This document shows positions 1 to 9,429 of a DNA stretch of 45,287 nucleotides, in pieces (the stretch's first letter is position 1; each line of letters opens with the position of its first letter). The stretch covers positions 1 through 45,287 of the forward strand of contig CAIMWS010000444.1 of NCBI GenBank assembly GCA_903845125.1, read 5' to 3'. The position numbers were made by a program, and so were the translations under genes. The notes under the pieces were generated by a model that had not been told where the DNA came from, did not search any database, and was given only the letters and a program-made list of their open reading frames with translations. The stretch is from an uncultured Verrucomicrobiota bacterium (GTDB taxonomy: Bacteria > Verrucomicrobiota > Verrucomicrobiia > Limisphaerales > UBA1319).

Positions 1-1
1 C

Positions 2-910
2 GACCCCATCGAGAAAAAGCCGCTCTTCCATTTCCTGCCCGGCAGCCGGACCTTTTCCCTGGCCACCTCCGGGTGCGTGTTCCGGTGCCTCAACTGCCAG
101 AATTGGGAGATCTCCCAGAAAAAACCGGAGGAAACCAAGGATCCCACGGGGCCGGAATTAAGGCTCCGCCCCCCCTTGCCGGAGGTCATTTCCCGGGCGG
201 AGATGAATCGCTTGAGCCTGTTCCCCGACGACCTGGCGGCGGTGGCGGCGGCCTTGCAGTGCCCCTCCATTTCCTACACCTATTCCGAGCCCACCGCCTA
301 TTTTGAATATGCCCTGGATTCGTGCCAGGCGGCGCGACGGCAAAAGCTCAGGAACGTGCTGGTCACTTGCGGTTCCATCACGGAGCGCGCCCTGCGGGAT
401 ATCGGCCGTTGGGTGGACGCCGCCCATGTGGATCTCAAAGGTTTCGACGAAGCGACCTACCGGAAACTTAATTCGGGCCGGCTCCAGCCCATCCTCGACA
501 CCCTGAAGCTGCTCAAAGCCATGGGGATATGGTTTGAGATCATCAACCTCGTGGTGCCTTCCTACACCGACCACCTGGACCAGATCAAACGCATGAGCAG
601 CTGGATCGTGGACCACCTCGGACCCGATCAGCCCATCCACTTTTCCCGTTTTGCCCCCCAGCATCAGCTGACGAATCTGCCACCCACGCCCCTGGCCACC
701 CTGGAGAAAGCCCGCCAGGCCGCCCGGGCGGCCGGCTTGCGCTACGTTTACTTGGGGAATGTCCGCGAAATACCGGACGCCGAAACCACTTTTTGCCCCG
801 GCTGCGGCCGGGCCATTATCCAGCGCGAAGGGTATGCCATCAGCGGCTTCCAGCTGGAAAATGGAGCCTGCCGCCACTGCCAGGCCAAAATCGCCGGGGT
901 TTGGAGCTGA
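2..910 (+). CDS. amrS: AmmeMemoRadiSam-system radical SAM enzyme (5'-truncated by window edge)
   Basis: The reading frame is open from base 2, so the start lies outside the window. The radical SAM cysteines CxxxCxxC are encoded at 74-76, 86-88 and 95-97 (SGCVFRCLNCQNWEIS) and would hold a [4Fe-4S] cluster that cleaves S-adenosylmethionine. Downstream are the barrel features typical of PflA-like activases (TYSEPTAYFEY, HVDLKGF). A C-terminal CPGCG...CRHC cysteine pair (about 795-885) is typical of AmrS proteins and could bind zinc. AmrS is normally paired with a Memo/AMMECR1-type protein; its substrate is not established. The partners, if present, would lie to the left of the window. The family assignment is firm and the function is unknown. 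Confidence 0.9.
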   Translation, partial: DPIEKKPLFHFLPGSRTFSLATSGCVFRCLNCQNWEISQKKPEETKDPTGPELRLRPPLPEVISRAEMNRLSLFPDDLAAVAAALQCPSISYTYSEPTAYFEYALDSCQAARRQKLRNVLVTCGSITERALRDIGRWVDAAHVDLKGFDEATYRKLNSGRLQPILDTLKLLKAMGIWFEIINLVVPSYTDHLDQIKRMSSWIVDHLGPDQPIHFSRFAPQHQLTNLPPTPLATLEKARQAARAAGLRYVYLGNVREIPDAETTFCPGCGRAIIQREGYAISGFQLENGACRHCQAKIAGVWS

Positions 911-952
911 GGCCAGGCCCCCCCCGGCCCGCACCAGGAACTGGCTGGCAGG

Positions 953-993
953 AAAAAAACGGGGGAAAAGGCGAAGTGACCGCCCGTTCCCCC
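953..993 (-). terminator. Intrinsic terminator of the fucose isomerase transcript
   Basis: Between the convergent amrS and fucI genes, GGGGGAA (961-967) pairs with TTCCCCC (987-993), with a nested GGCG/CGCC stem (970-973 with 981-984) inside. Read on the minus strand, the hairpin is followed by one G and seven Ts (complement of 953-959), the classic rho-independent arrangement. It lies just downstream of the fucI stop codon. Confidence 0.75.
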
Positions 994-1017
994 TGAAGAC
1001 CTAAACTGCCCGGACCG

Positions 1018-2850
1018 TTAGATTTTCCGATAAAGCGGGCCGAAATTGGCGCACGCACGCTGATCGGCGCCCTCGGAGTCCGCCGTGCCAAACGCATTCC
1101 AGGCCGCCGGCCGAAAAACCTCCTCGGCGGGAACATTGTGCATGAACACCGGGATCCGCAGCATCGAAGCCAGCGTGATCAGGTCCGCCCCGACGTGGCC
1201 GTAGCAAATGGCGCCGTGGTTGGCGCCCCAGGCGTTCATGACCGAATACACATCGCGGAAACAGCCCTGGCCTGTCAGGTTGGGCACAAACCAATGCGTC
1301 GGCCAGGTGGGATTGGTCCGCTCCTCCAGGCGGGAGTAAACTTTTTCCGGGATATCCACGAACTGGCCTTCGGCCACCTGCAGCACCGGGCCGATGCCTT
1401 TGACCAGGTTGAGCCGCGACATGGTCGCCGGCAGGTTGGCGCGCGTGCCGAAGGAGGAGGAATACCCGCCGCCGCGGAAATACTCGTAAATGGCCGGGGG
1501 CCAGGTGGTGGCCGCCAGGCATTGGGCGGCTTCCTCGGGGGTGATTTCCCAGAAGGGCTTCAGGGCTGGCTTGCCATTTTTCTTCTGGCAGCCGCAACCA
1601 TCCAGCGCCGCCGCCCCGGAATTGATGAGGTGGATCAGCCCGCCCGCCGCGGCGCCCGTCAGCTTCTGCCCGGTCACCCGTTTGATGGCCTCCGGGCTCC
1701 AATAAGTGCGCACGTCGGCAAAAATCTGGGCCGTGCCGGTCAGCAAATGGCCGAACAGCATGCTCACCCCGTTGAGGCAGTCGTTTTCGGTGGCCACCAG
1801 GTAAGGCTGCCGGATGCCGCTCCAGTCGAAGCTGGAATTGAGCATGGCCTCGAGGAAATCGCCGTTGGGGAAATGGTCCGTCCAATGGCGCTGGCCCTGG
1901 AATCCGGCCAGGATGGCGTTGTGGCCCAAAGCCTCTTCGCCGAAGCCCAACTCGGCCAACCGGGGATTGCCCACCATCATATCCCGCACAATCATGGTCA
2001 TTTTCACCACGAACTCCCATTCCCAATCCCGGCGCTGGGCGTCCCGCTGCTGGCTTTTCTCGTTATAATCCTTCCCGATTTTGCAGTGCTTGCGCACCCA
2101 AGTCATGGCCTGCTTCAATTCCTGGCCGTCCAGGATGGCTTCCTCCACGCGCCGGACCAGATCGCACATGTCCACCGCTTCCACGCGCATCCCGAGGAAA
2201 TCCTCGAAGAAATCCTGGTTCACGATGGAGCCGGCGATACCCATGGAAACACCGCCCACCGATAAATAGGATTTGCCCCGCATGGTGGCCGCCGCCAGGC
2301 CGGCCTTGACGAACCGGAGCAGCTTGGTTTCCACATCCGCCGGAATCGTCTGCGAGCCGGCATCCTGCACATCCCGCCCGTAAATGGTGAACGCCGGCAG
2401 GCCTTTCTGGCTGTGCGCCGAGTTCACCGCCGCCAGGTATACCGCCCCGGGGCGCTCGGTGCCGTTGAACCCCCAGATCGCCTTGGGGGTGCCCAATTCC
2501 ATGTCCATCGTTTCCGAGCCGTAACACCAGCACGGCGTCACCGTCAGCGACACCCCCACCCCTTCCCGCCGGAATTTCTCCGCCGCCATGGCGGCTTCCG
2601 CCACGCCCCCGATGCACGTGTCTGCCAGCACGCACTCCACCGGCAAACCGCAGGCATGGCGCAGGTTCCGCGTGATCATCTCCGCCACTTGGCGGGCCAT
2701 GTCCATGGTCTGTTTCTCAAGCGACTCGCGCACCCCTTTGCGCCGCCCATCTATGGTGGGCCGGATGCCCACCTTGGGCAGGCCACCGATCAGCCGATTG
2801 CGTGGTTCATTAACGTTCATTTGGTTTTCCTTGTTTGGTTTCGCAGCCAT
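1018..2850 (-). CDS. fucI: L-fucose isomerase
   Basis: This cytoplasmic Mn2+-dependent ketol isomerase converts L-fucose to L-fuculose, the first step of fucose catabolism. The 610-residue product is close to the usual length of about 590. E355 (ATENDCLNG) and D379 ([12 protein letters not shown]) match E. coli E337 and D361 with identical spacing, and H545 (ANHG) matches the third metal ligand. ATG at 2850 is preceded by ACGGAG. A second in-frame ATG at 2820 is preceded by AAGGAA and could be the true start, since the first ten residues look non-conserved. The gene lies 34 bp downstream of the DUF123 gene on the same strand. fucK, fucA and fucP are absent here, but a GH29 fucosidase lies 19 kb away. 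Confidence 0.95.
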   Translation of the reverse strand: MAAKPNKENQMNVNEPRNRLIGGLPKVGIRPTIDGRRKGVRESLEKQTMDMARQVAEMITRNLRHACGLPVECVLADTCIGGVAEAAMAAEKFRREGVGVSLTVTPCWCYGSETMDMELGTPKAIWGFNGTERPGAVYLAAVNSAHSQKGLPAFTIYGRDVQDAGSQTIPADVETKLLRFVKAGLAAATMRGKSYLSVGGVSMGIAGSIVNQDFFEDFLGMRVEAVDMCDLVRRVEEAILDGQELKQAMTWVRKHCKIGKDYNEKSQQRDAQRRDWEWEFVVKMTMIVRDMMVGNPRLAELGFGEEALGHNAILAGFQGQRHWTDHFPNGDFLEAMLNSSFDWSGIRQPYLVATENDCLNGVSMLFGHLLTGTAQIFADVRTYWSPEAIKRVTGQKLTGAAAGGLIHLINSGAAALDGCGCQKKNGKPALKPFWEITPEEAAQCLAATTWPPAIYEYFRGGGYSSSFGTRANLPATMSRLNLVKGIGPVLQVAEGQFVDIPEKVYSRLEERTNPTWPTHWFVPNLTGQGCFRDVYSVMNAWGANHGAICYGHVGADLITLASMLRIPVFMHNVPAEEVFRPAAWNAFGTADSEGADQRACANFGPLYRKI

Positions 2851-2884
2851 TTGCGCTCCGTTCTAAAGGTAAAAGGCCGCCATT

Positions 2885-3376
2885 TCAATGAGGATCGTTC
2901 GCCTCCGCTTCCAGGACCACCTGCCGGACCTCCAATCCGGACGCGAATTCCGCCGTGATTTTCTGCCGGAACCACCGGAAGGAGGGCCGCCGCCGGGCGT
3001 AAAACAAGTGGCTGGCCCGGTTCGGCGGGCAATCGGACGCGCCGAAGCGCGGGATGGGCTGCCGGAAGGTTCGGCAGCCGGCCAGCAACTCCGCCCAATC
3101 CTGCTCCAGCTTGCGGCTCGAGGCCGCATGCCATAGCTCCACCGGCTGCGCCCACTGCAGCAGGTAGTCAATGTGCCAGAACGGTTTGGCAGTGGATCCC
3201 ACGTGATGGTCCAGCCGGGCGCGCAGCCCGCCGCTGCCGTGGGCGCTCCCCACATAGGCGTAATACCCGGGGATCAGATCGAATGTGCCCAGGCGACCAA
3301 TCGCCAGGCGCCGCGCCTCCGCCAGGCGGGCCAGCACCACATAAGTTCCTTTGGCTGTGGAAAGTACGCCGTTCAT
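2885..3376 (-). CDS. GIY-YIG/DUF123 family protein
   Basis: A 163-residue protein with the DUF123 signature: a GTYVVLARL strand, then GYYAYVGSAHGSGGLRARLDHH (the GIY-YIG-like strand and helix) and FWHIDYLL. DUF123 proteins are related to GIY-YIG nucleases and are sometimes fused to endonuclease III; their biochemical role is uncertain. I chose ATG 3376 (MNGVLSTAKG) because residues encoded further upstream (to 3448) are low-complexity and unlike the family. No clear Shine-Dalgarno site is visible. It is followed 34 bp later by fucI, probably on the same transcript, though no functional link to fucose is apparent. Confidence 0.8.
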   Translation of the reverse strand: MNGVLSTAKGTYVVLARLAEARRLAIGRLGTFDLIPGYYAYVGSAHGSGGLRARLDHHVGSTAKPFWHIDYLLQWAQPVELWHAASSRKLEQDWAELLAGCRTFRQPIPRFGASDCPPNRASHLFYARRRPSFRWFRQKITAEFASGLEVRQVVLEAEANDPH

Positions 3377-3525
3377 GGTGGATCCGTATCGCCGCCATCC
3401 GCGGCGCGGGGTGGCGCCGCCGTTCCAGCACCCCCCCAGCCTCGTCAATCATGGTCCCACCTTTGATGGTGAAGTCCACGCCCAGGTCGCCCCACGAGGC
3501 TCCGTCAGAACCGCTAACGGGGACC

Positions 3526-4710
3526 TCAGGGCTTGGGCCGGGTGCTGAACTTGAAGAGGGTGGTGCTCTTGAAGTTTTGGCCAGGCCGCAGGACTGGTGA
3601 GGGAAACCCCGGTTTATTGGGGGAATCCGGAAAATGCTGCGTCTCCAGGCAAAATCCGGCGTGGGCGCCAAACACCGCTCCGTCGACGCCGGAGAAGTTG
3701 CGGACGTGGTTCGCCGTATAGAGCTGCACGCCCGGCTCGGTGGTGTAGGCTTCCATCACGCGTCCGCTGCCCGGATCATAGGCCCGGGCGAAAAGGCGGG
3801 GCGTTTGGCCGCCGCCCGGCAGGACGTAATTGTGGTCGTAGCCACCCGGCTTCGGCTTGAGCTGGGCGATGCGCGCGCCGATCAAGGCGGGCTGGGTGAA
3901 ATCGAGCGGGGTGCCTTGGACGCTGGCGATTTCGCCGGTGGGGATCAACTGGGCGTCCGCCGGGGTGTAGCGGTCCGCCGCCAGCCAGAGTTCATGGCCC
4001 AGGGCGTCTCCCGACCCGGCCAGGTTGAAATAGGCATGGTTGGTCAGGTTTACGACGGTGGCTTTGTCGGTCCGGGCCTGGTAATCCAGGCGCAGCTCGT
4101 TGTCGGCAGTCAAGGTATAGGTGACGCTCACCTCCAGGTTCCCGGGATAGCCTTCCTCCCCGTCCGGGCTGAAATAAGAGAGCCGGACGGCGGCCGGATG
4201 GTCCGCCTGGGGCAGCGCCTGGCCCCGCCAGACTTTGCCGCTGAAATTCTGGTTGCCACCATGGATATGGTTCGGCGCGTTGTTGGCCGCGAGCCGGTAC
4301 TCCACGCCATCCAGCTTGAACCGGGCCTGGGCAATGCGGTTGGCGAACCGGCCGATCACCGCCGCCGCTGCCGGGTGCCCCTGCAGATAAGGCGCCAGGC
4401 GGTCCGCGCCCAGGACCACGCTGGCCAGGCGGCCGTCCCGGTCCGGAACGCGGATTTCGGTGATGATGGCCCCCAGGCTGGCCACCTTGACCACCATGCC
4501 CCGGGCATTGCGCAGGGTGAACAGCTGCACGGCCTGGCCGCTGGCGGTCCGCCCGAATTCCGTTTCCTCCACGCCGGGGCCGGCCTGGGCGGCCACCGCC
4601 TGGGTGATGTCGGCCGGGGGCAGGCTGGCGAGGCCAAGCAACAAAAACATCCAAAAACCGGGGTGGCGCCCCGGGTGGCGCGCGATAGTTGGCGTGATAG
4701 TTGTATTCAT
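3526..4710 (-). CDS. galM: Aldose 1-epimerase (mutarotase), probably exported
   Basis: It interconverts alpha and beta anomers of aldoses. The 394-residue protein has a hydrophobic N-terminal segment (about residues 18-32, GFWMFLLLGLASL) ahead of the catalytic domain, consistent with a signal peptide and extracytoplasmic location. Family residues are present: RFANRIAQARF near 121, NHIHGG near 147, catalytic H225 in NHAYFNLAG, D292 in YDHNYVL and catalytic base E356 in LETQHFPDSPN. ATG 4710 is chosen; an in-frame ATG at 4728 would add six residues. Neither has an obvious ribosome site. It is divergent from the beta-helix transferase gene. It may supply the correct anomer for sugar uptake, which is an inference. 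Confidence 0.9.
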   Translation of the reverse strand: MNTTITPTIARHPGRHPGFWMFLLLGLASLPPADITQAVAAQAGPGVEETEFGRTASGQAVQLFTLRNARGMVVKVASLGAIITEIRVPDRDGRLASVVLGADRLAPYLQGHPAAAAVIGRFANRIAQARFKLDGVEYRLAANNAPNHIHGGNQNFSGKVWRGQALPQADHPAAVRLSYFSPDGEEGYPGNLEVSVTYTLTADNELRLDYQARTDKATVVNLTNHAYFNLAGSGDALGHELWLAADRYTPADAQLIPTGEIASVQGTPLDFTQPALIGARIAQLKPKPGGYDHNYVLPGGGQTPRLFARAYDPGSGRVMEAYTTEPGVQLYTANHVRNFSGVDGAVFGAHAGFCLETQHFPDSPNKPGFPSPVLRPGQNFKSTTLFKFSTRPKP

Positions 4711-4810
4711 AAGCGTGCTGGCGGCCATTCTGGCCCGGATCGCCCCCCGAAGACAATTCAATTCCGGGGGCGTTCCCCGCTGGCGGATGCGGCCGGGCAC
4801 GGGAAATGGG

Positions 4811-4839
4811 TTGCCGAATGGCGGTCTTTGCCACAAACT
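4811..4839 (+). promoter_or_regulatory. Predicted leaderless promoter of the beta-helix transferase gene
   Basis: TTGCCG (4811-4816), a 17-bp spacer, then CAAACT (4834-4839). The start codon at 4846 lies exactly 6 nt after the -10 element, where transcription should begin. No Shine-Dalgarno sequence is present. The -10 is weak (3 of 6) but keeps the A2 and T6 positions; the -35 is identical to that of the gene at 24028. Confidence 0.5.
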
Positions 4840-4845
4840 GCGGGC

Positions 4846-5520
4846 ATGTTCAGGCCGCAGGATTTGTTCGATTTGGGCCAGACGGCGCACGCCGCCCTGT
4901 TTGAGGGCTGCGAGTTTGCGTGGCAGGCGCTGCCCCGGATCAAAAGTTACCTGGCCACCCACTGCCGCCCCGCTTTCCACGGGCGGTTGCTGGGCCGCGC
5001 CTGGTTGGGGGAACTGGTTTGGGTGGGGGAAGGCACGGTGATCGAGGAGGGCGCCATGATCAAGGGGCCGGCCATCATCGGCAGCCATTGCGAAATCCGC
5101 CACAACGCCTACCTGCGGGAGGATGTGATCCTGGGCGACGGCTGCGTGGTGGGCAATGCCAGCGAACTCAAGAACGCCCTCCTGTTCAACGAATGCCAGG
5201 TGCCGCACTTCAACTACGTGGGCGATTCGATCCTGGGCCACCGGGCACACCTGGGCGCCGGGGTGAAGATCTCCAACGTGAAGCTCCTGCCGGGCCAGGT
5301 ATCCGTGGAGTACGAGGGCCGGCGCTACGATACCGGCCTGCGCAAATTCGGCGCGCTGCTGGGCGACCGGGCCGAGGTGGGCTGCAACGCCGTCCTGAAT
5401 CCCGGCACCATCCTGGGTCGGGGGGCGGTGGTTTACGCCAACCTGGCCTGGCGCGGCGTGCTGCCCGAGGGGCGGGTGGCCAAATTGCGCCAATCGGTGG
5501 AAATCTCCGGGCGCCGCTGA
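4846..5520 (+). CDS. Left-handed beta-helix (hexapeptide repeat) acyl/nucleotidyltransferase-like protein
   Basis: A 224-residue protein made largely of isoleucine-patch hexapeptide turns ([68 protein letters not shown]). The pattern resembles the acetyltransferase half of GlmU-type enzymes (glucosamine-1-phosphate N-acetyltransferase / UDP-GlcNAc pyrophosphorylase). The nucleotidyltransferase half is absent, so it could act only as a sugar-phosphate acetyltransferase or a related transferase; the substrate cannot be read from sequence. ATG 4846 follows a promoter-like element at a leaderless distance. The stop is 4 nt before the helicase gene, so the two are probably co-transcribed. Confidence 0.86.
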   Translation: MFRPQDLFDLGQTAHAALFEGCEFAWQALPRIKSYLATHCRPAFHGRLLGRAWLGELVWVGEGTVIEEGAMIKGPAIIGSHCEIRHNAYLREDVILGDGCVVGNASELKNALLFNECQVPHFNYVGDSILGHRAHLGAGVKISNVKLLPGQVSVEYEGRRYDTGLRKFGALLGDRAEVGCNAVLNPGTILGRGAVVYANLAWRGVLPEGRVAKLRQSVEISGRR

Positions 5521-5524
5521 CCCC

Positions 5525-7633
5525 ATGATCAGCCTTTTGGAAAATCAGCCCGCCGATTCCCCGGCTGGATTGGGCCCCCTGGTGGAGGCCATTTTCTCCC
5601 CCAGCGGGCTGCTCTCGAAATCCGCGAACTTCGAATACCGTCCGCAGCAGCAACGCATGGCGGTGGCGGTGGCCCACGCCCTGGAAAGCGGGCAATCGCT
5701 GCTGGTGGAGGGCGGCACCGGCGTGGGCAAAAGCCTGGCCTACCTCATCCCCGCCATCCACTACGCCCTGGCGAGCCGCAAGAAGTGCATCGTTTCCACC
5801 CACACCATCAACCTCCAGGAACAGCTGATCCAGAAGGATCTGCCCATGCTGGCGCAGGCGCTGCCCATGTCCTTTAAATACACCATGCTCAAGGGCCGCC
5901 AGAACTACCTGTGCACCCGCCGGCTGGAGCGGGCCATCCACCAGGCCCAAGGACTGTTCACCACTCCGGAGCAGGAGGAGCTGCGCCGGATCCATGAATG
6001 GGCGCTGCGCACCGAGGATGGCACGCGGTCCGATTTCGACCTCGAGCCGGGCGAGAAAATCTGGCAGGAGGTCTGCTCGGAGCGCGGCCTCTGCTCCCCC
6101 AAGCTCTGCGGGGGGCAGTCGGATTTCGCCAAGGACCACGGCATCTGTTTTTACCAGCGGGCGCGCAGCCGGTTCCTCGCGGCGGATGTGCTGGTGCTGA
6201 ACCATACCCTGTTTTTTCTGACCATGGCTTCGGTGGAGGATCCGCCCGATGGCGGGGTGCTGTTCAAGAACGATTTCGTGGTGTTCGACGAAGCCCACAC
6301 CCTGGAAACCGTGGCCGCCCGGCACGTGGGCCTGAGCGTTTCCAATGGCCAGATCCGCTACGCCCTCCAGCGCCTGTGGAATCCCCACACCCAGAAAGGC
6401 CTCCTGGCCCAGCTGCACGCCGGCCAAACCGTGACGCGCGTGGCCGAATTGCTCGAGGAGAACGACCGCTTTTTCACCGCCGTGGAGGAGGCGGCCGGGC
6501 AGCTGTTCCTGGAAACCCACTCCTCCACCCCGGCCACCGCCGCGGGCGCCGGGCGCGCCTGGACGGAACTTCGCATCCGGCGGCCGGATTTCGTCGCCGA
6601 CACGCTCACGCTCCCGATCCAGCGGCTGCGGGAAAATATCAGCAACCTGATCCGCCAGACCGAGGACAAGGCCACCGGCGAGGAACTCCAGGAGGCCAAC
6701 CGGCGCCTGGCCGAACTGCGGGAGGAGATCGCCAGTTTCATCAGCCAGGATCCCGAGGACCACGTCTATTGGATCGAGCGCTCCGGGCGCAGCCGGACCC
6801 GGCCCATCATCACCCTCAACTCCGCCCCCGCGCAGGTGGGGCCTTTCCTGCGGGAGCGGCTCTTCGGGGCGAATACCTCCGTGATCCTCACCAGCGCCAC
6901 CCTGGCCACGCAGGATTTCCAGGCCGCCCCCGCTCCCGGCCGGCGGACCGCCCCCGCCCAAGGCCTGGAATATGCCGCCCGGCGCCTCGGCGCCGAGCAG
7001 GTGCCCGCCCTCCAGGTCGGTTCCCCATTTGATTATGAGCGGCAGATGAAGCTTTACGTGGCCGGCAAAATGCCCGATCCCCGCGACCCGGGCTACCACG
7101 ACGCCCTGGTCCACTGGATCCAGCACTTCATCCGGCAGACGCATGGGAAAGCCTTCGTGCTCTTCACCAATTCCAAGCTCATGCAACAGCTTGGCGAGGA
7201 GCTGCAGCCGTTTTTCGACGATCTGGGCCTGGAGTGTTTCATCCAGAACACCGGCACGCCCCGCTCCGTGATGCTGGAAAAATTCAAGGAAAACGTCGAT
7301 TCCATCCTGTTCGGCACGGACAGCTTCTGGCAGGGCGTCGATGTACCCGGCGAAGCCCTCTCCAACGTGATCATCACCCGGCTGCCCTTCGCCGTGCCCG
7401 ACCACCCCCTGGTGGAGGCGCGTCTGGAACAGATCGAAGCCGCCGGCGGCAACGCCTTTGGCGATTACTCCCTCCCGGAGGCCATCCTTAAATTCCGCCA
7501 GGGCGTCGGGCGGCTCATCCGCACGAAGACCGACCAGGGCATCATCGTGGTGCTGGATAACCGCATCCTCACCAAGAAATACGGCGCCGCCTTCCTGCAA
7601 TCCATCCCCAAGTGCCCCGTCGAAGTAGTTTGA
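5525..7633 (+). CDS. ATP-dependent DNA helicase, DinG/XPD (superfamily 2, iron-sulphur) type
   Basis: The 702-residue product has the Walker A motif EGGTGVGKS (62-70), a cysteine cluster (C130, C184, C190, C195, C208) in the position of the XPD/DinG [4Fe-4S] domain, the DEAH box FDEAH (about 254-258), TSATLATQ (motif III region), and C-terminal motifs [13 protein letters not shown] and QGVGRLIRT. DinG-like enzymes unwind DNA 5' to 3' and resolve R-loops and other structures during replication and repair. The start is 4 nt after the preceding stop, so it depends on that gene's promoter. It lacks the N-terminal exonuclease domain of some DinG homologues. Confidence 0.92.
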   Translation: MISLLENQPADSPAGLGPLVEAIFSPSGLLSKSANFEYRPQQQRMAVAVAHALESGQSLLVEGGTGVGKSLAYLIPAIHYALASRKKCIVSTHTINLQEQLIQKDLPMLAQALPMSFKYTMLKGRQNYLCTRRLERAIHQAQGLFTTPEQEELRRIHEWALRTEDGTRSDFDLEPGEKIWQEVCSERGLCSPKLCGGQSDFAKDHGICFYQRARSRFLAADVLVLNHTLFFLTMASVEDPPDGGVLFKNDFVVFDEAHTLETVAARHVGLSVSNGQIRYALQRLWNPHTQKGLLAQLHAGQTVTRVAELLEENDRFFTAVEEAAGQLFLETHSSTPATAAGAGRAWTELRIRRPDFVADTLTLPIQRLRENISNLIRQTEDKATGEELQEANRRLAELREEIASFISQDPEDHVYWIERSGRSRTRPIITLNSAPAQVGPFLRERLFGANTSVILTSATLATQDFQAAPAPGRRTAPAQGLEYAARRLGAEQVPALQVGSPFDYERQMKLYVAGKMPDPRDPGYHDALVHWIQHFIRQTHGKAFVLFTNSKLMQQLGEELQPFFDDLGLECFIQNTGTPRSVMLEKFKENVDSILFGTDSFWQGVDVPGEALSNVIITRLPFAVPDHPLVEARLEQIEAAGGNAFGDYSLPEAILKFRQGVGRLIRTKTDQGIIVVLDNRILTKKYGAAFLQSIPKCPVEVV

Positions 7634-8239
7634 CGGTTGCCATTTTCCCTTGGGCACCCGGGGCGGCCCTTCCCGTGTTTACGCTCCCGGAATCCCTTCA
7701 GGATTCCCAGCGGGAATGAATTGGCCACGCCAGGGCACCCAGGCCCCGTATAAACATGGGGCGGAGGGACCGGTGAAATACCAAGGCGGCGCAGGATTCC
7801 GTTGGTTCGCGCAGCGAACATTGAGGGCAGCCATGGGCTTGAATCCACGGTTGGGAGCGGCGGGACGCCTCCTGCCGCGGAGTGGCGCTGGAGGTGGATC
7901 GCTGCCGTGTTGGCAGCAGTTGCCCGCCCCGCCCGCCATGGATCCCCTCGCCCCACTGGCGGGGAATGCCATCCTATGCAAAGCACCCGCAACCGGCCTC
8001 GGCGCCTGGTTGCCACTGAAAACCGGGGGCATGGTTTTCCCGGGCCATTCGTGGTTTGACCGGGCGACCAAGTTTGCGGAACGCCGCCAGATATGCTACC
8101 TTTGCTGCCGCAAAGTAGCGGCGGCAGGCTCGAAACTGAGCCGGCCGCTCGGCGGGGACTGGTCCGGGTGGGCGGGAAAATCATCGCCTGGTTCCGGTCG
8201 GGCCAGGTCGCGAACTAAACCGGGAAAAAATCGAAAAAC
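7634..8239. other. 606-bp intergenic region with hairpins, no supported gene
   Basis: ORFs of up to 239 codons cross this region on both strands, but their products are Pro/Arg/Gly-rich, lack recognisable motifs and mirror one another, so I do not call them. Inverted repeats are present: GGAATCC/GGATTCC (7689-7695 with 7701-7707), GCCCCGT/ATGGGGC (near 7752-7771) and a bulged hairpin GCTA-c-CTTTGC/GCAAAG-TAGC (8095-8119). The density of short palindromes suggests an intergenic repeat element, but there is no second copy in this window. Confidence 0.45.
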
Positions 8240-8812
8240 ATGAAGACTGTTTCCATTATCTATTTTTCAGCGGGCGGGCATACCGCCAAAATGGCGGAAG
8301 CCGCAGCCAAGGGCGCGGGTTCCGTGGCGGGCATCCAAGTCAACCTGCTGGCCATCCAAGGCAAGGACATCCAGGAAGGGCGGTACCAGAATGCGGGCGT
8401 GATGGAGACGCTGGACGCCAGCGATGCCATTATTTTTGGATCGCCCACCTACATGGGCAACGTGGCGGCCCAATTCAAATGCTTCATGGATGCCTCGGCC
8501 GAACGCTGGTTTGGCCGGAAATGGGACGGCAAGGTGGCGGCCGGCATCACGATTTCGGGCAGCCCGAGCGGGGACAAGCTAAACACGCTCCTTTATTTGA
8601 GCCTTTTTGCCGCCCAACACGGCATGGTGTGGGTGGGCAACAACGTGGTGCCTTACAGCGATGCCCAGCACCGGAACCGCTTGGGCAGTTTCCTGGGGGT
8701 CATGGGCCAGGCCGGCCAGGAACCACCTGAGGTGGCCCCCAACGAATCGGACAAACTGACCGCCGAAGCCTTGGGCCAGCGCGTGGCGGAACTGGCGCTG
8801 AAATTGCGCTAA
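8240..8812 (+). CDS. Flavodoxin-like / NAD(P)H-dependent FMN oxidoreductase
   Basis: A 190-residue cytoplasmic flavodoxin fold. The N-terminal strand and phosphate loop IIYFSAGGHTAKMAEAAAKGA (residues 5-25) binds the FMN phosphate, and GSPTYMGNVAAQFKCFMD (about 68-85) is the second FMN loop seen in WrbA-like quinone reductases. WrbA-type enzymes reduce quinones by two electrons, limiting redox cycling; the exact substrate here is unknown. The start at 8240 is preceded only by an A-rich tract (GGGAAAAAATCG), a weak ribosome site. The gene stands alone, with a hairpin 70 bp downstream. Confidence 0.88.
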   Translation: MKTVSIIYFSAGGHTAKMAEAAAKGAGSVAGIQVNLLAIQGKDIQEGRYQNAGVMETLDASDAIIFGSPTYMGNVAAQFKCFMDASAERWFGRKWDGKVAAGITISGSPSGDKLNTLLYLSLFAAQHGMVWVGNNVVPYSDAQHRNRLGSFLGVMGQAGQEPPEVAPNESDKLTAEALGQRVAELALKLR

Positions 8813-8881
8813 GCGGCAAAACCCGGCGGGCGTCAGGATTGTCGGGGGGGGGACTGGGAATTCCTGCGCGCCGCCGATGGA

Positions 8882-8923
8882 TGCCAGACTGGAATTAAAA
8901 ACGCAAACCAGCCCGGTCTGGCA
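8882..8923 (+). terminator. Stem-loop downstream of the flavodoxin gene
   Basis: TGCCAGACTGG (8882-8892) pairs with CCGGTCTGGCA (8913-8923) through 11 positions including one G-U pair, with a 20-nt loop. No T-tract follows, so this could be an RNA 3'-end stabiliser or a rho-assisted terminator. Confidence 0.4.
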
Positions 8924-9261
8924 CCCTTCCTGCTCATCTCATGATTGATGGCTATGCAAACAACATCAATCGACAACGAGATGGCGGTTCGTCCGGATCC
9001 GGCGAAAGGAATAGGCGTGGTTGAATTGGCCAGCCTGACCGCCGCGGTGGCGGAACGATCCGCGTTTTCCCAATGGCGGATTTCCGGCTGCCGCTCCATT
9101 TCGCTGAAGCCCAGCCGCCGCCGGATGTTTGGCTGCATAACCCCCGATTTCGGAGCCAGCTGCATGGCGGAAACGGTGGCCAACCGGTTTGATCTCGACC
9201 AGGCGGCGCCGGCCCGGCACAGCGAGCGTCCCGCATTTTGAGTTCATAGTTAGTTGGGTTG

Positions 9262-9319
9262 ATCCGGGTTTGGGGTCTGGCCACGGCTCACGGCCGGGAT
9301 TCCAAACCCGGATTTTTTT
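9262..9319 (+). terminator. Strong intrinsic terminator
   Basis: ATCCGGGTTTGG (9262-9273) is perfectly complementary to CCAAACCCGGAT (9302-9313), with a GGCC/GGCC inner pairing in the loop, and runs directly into seven Ts (9313-9319). It faces the plus strand. The nearest confident plus-strand gene ends 450 bp upstream, so it may end an unannotated transcript. Confidence 0.75.
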
Positions 9320-9394
9320 ATCCATCCCACTGCGGCCCAGTGGGTAAAATCTTCCCGTTCCCCTCCCCAAACCCGCGGATGGTTGTCCCCGCTA

Positions 9395-9423
9395 TTTACT
9401 CAACCCCGGGTTGGCGTTATAAA
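9395..9423 (+). promoter_or_regulatory. Predicted leaderless promoter of the ABC exporter operon
   Basis: TTTACT (9395-9400), 17-bp spacer, TATAAA (9418-9423), with the ATG at 9430 exactly 6 nt further on. No Shine-Dalgarno sequence lies before the ATG. Confidence 0.55.
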
Positions 9424-9429
9424 CCCGGC

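Larger units (their letters stand above)
8813..9429. other. 617-bp region carrying a possible small transcript
   Basis: No recognised gene. It contains a hairpin at 8882-8923, an open frame 8945-9241 (98 codons from TTG, or 97 from the ATG at 8948, no family recognised) and a strong plus-strand terminator starting 21 nt after that frame's stop. Overlapping minus-strand frames are similarly open, so coding status is unresolved. It ends in the promoter of the ABC transporter operon. Confidence 0.4.

Noticed and set aside
3634..4845. Upstream extension of the beta-helix gene to 3634
   Set aside because: It would run antisense through galM; hexapeptide homology starts only after ATG 4846.
7465..8243. 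Overlapping frames of 130-239 codons on both strands (7465-8184 minus, 7650-8243 plus)
   Set aside because: Low-complexity Pro/Arg/Gly composition, no motif, both strands equally open (a GC-rich artefact), and the plus-strand frame runs into the flavodoxin start.
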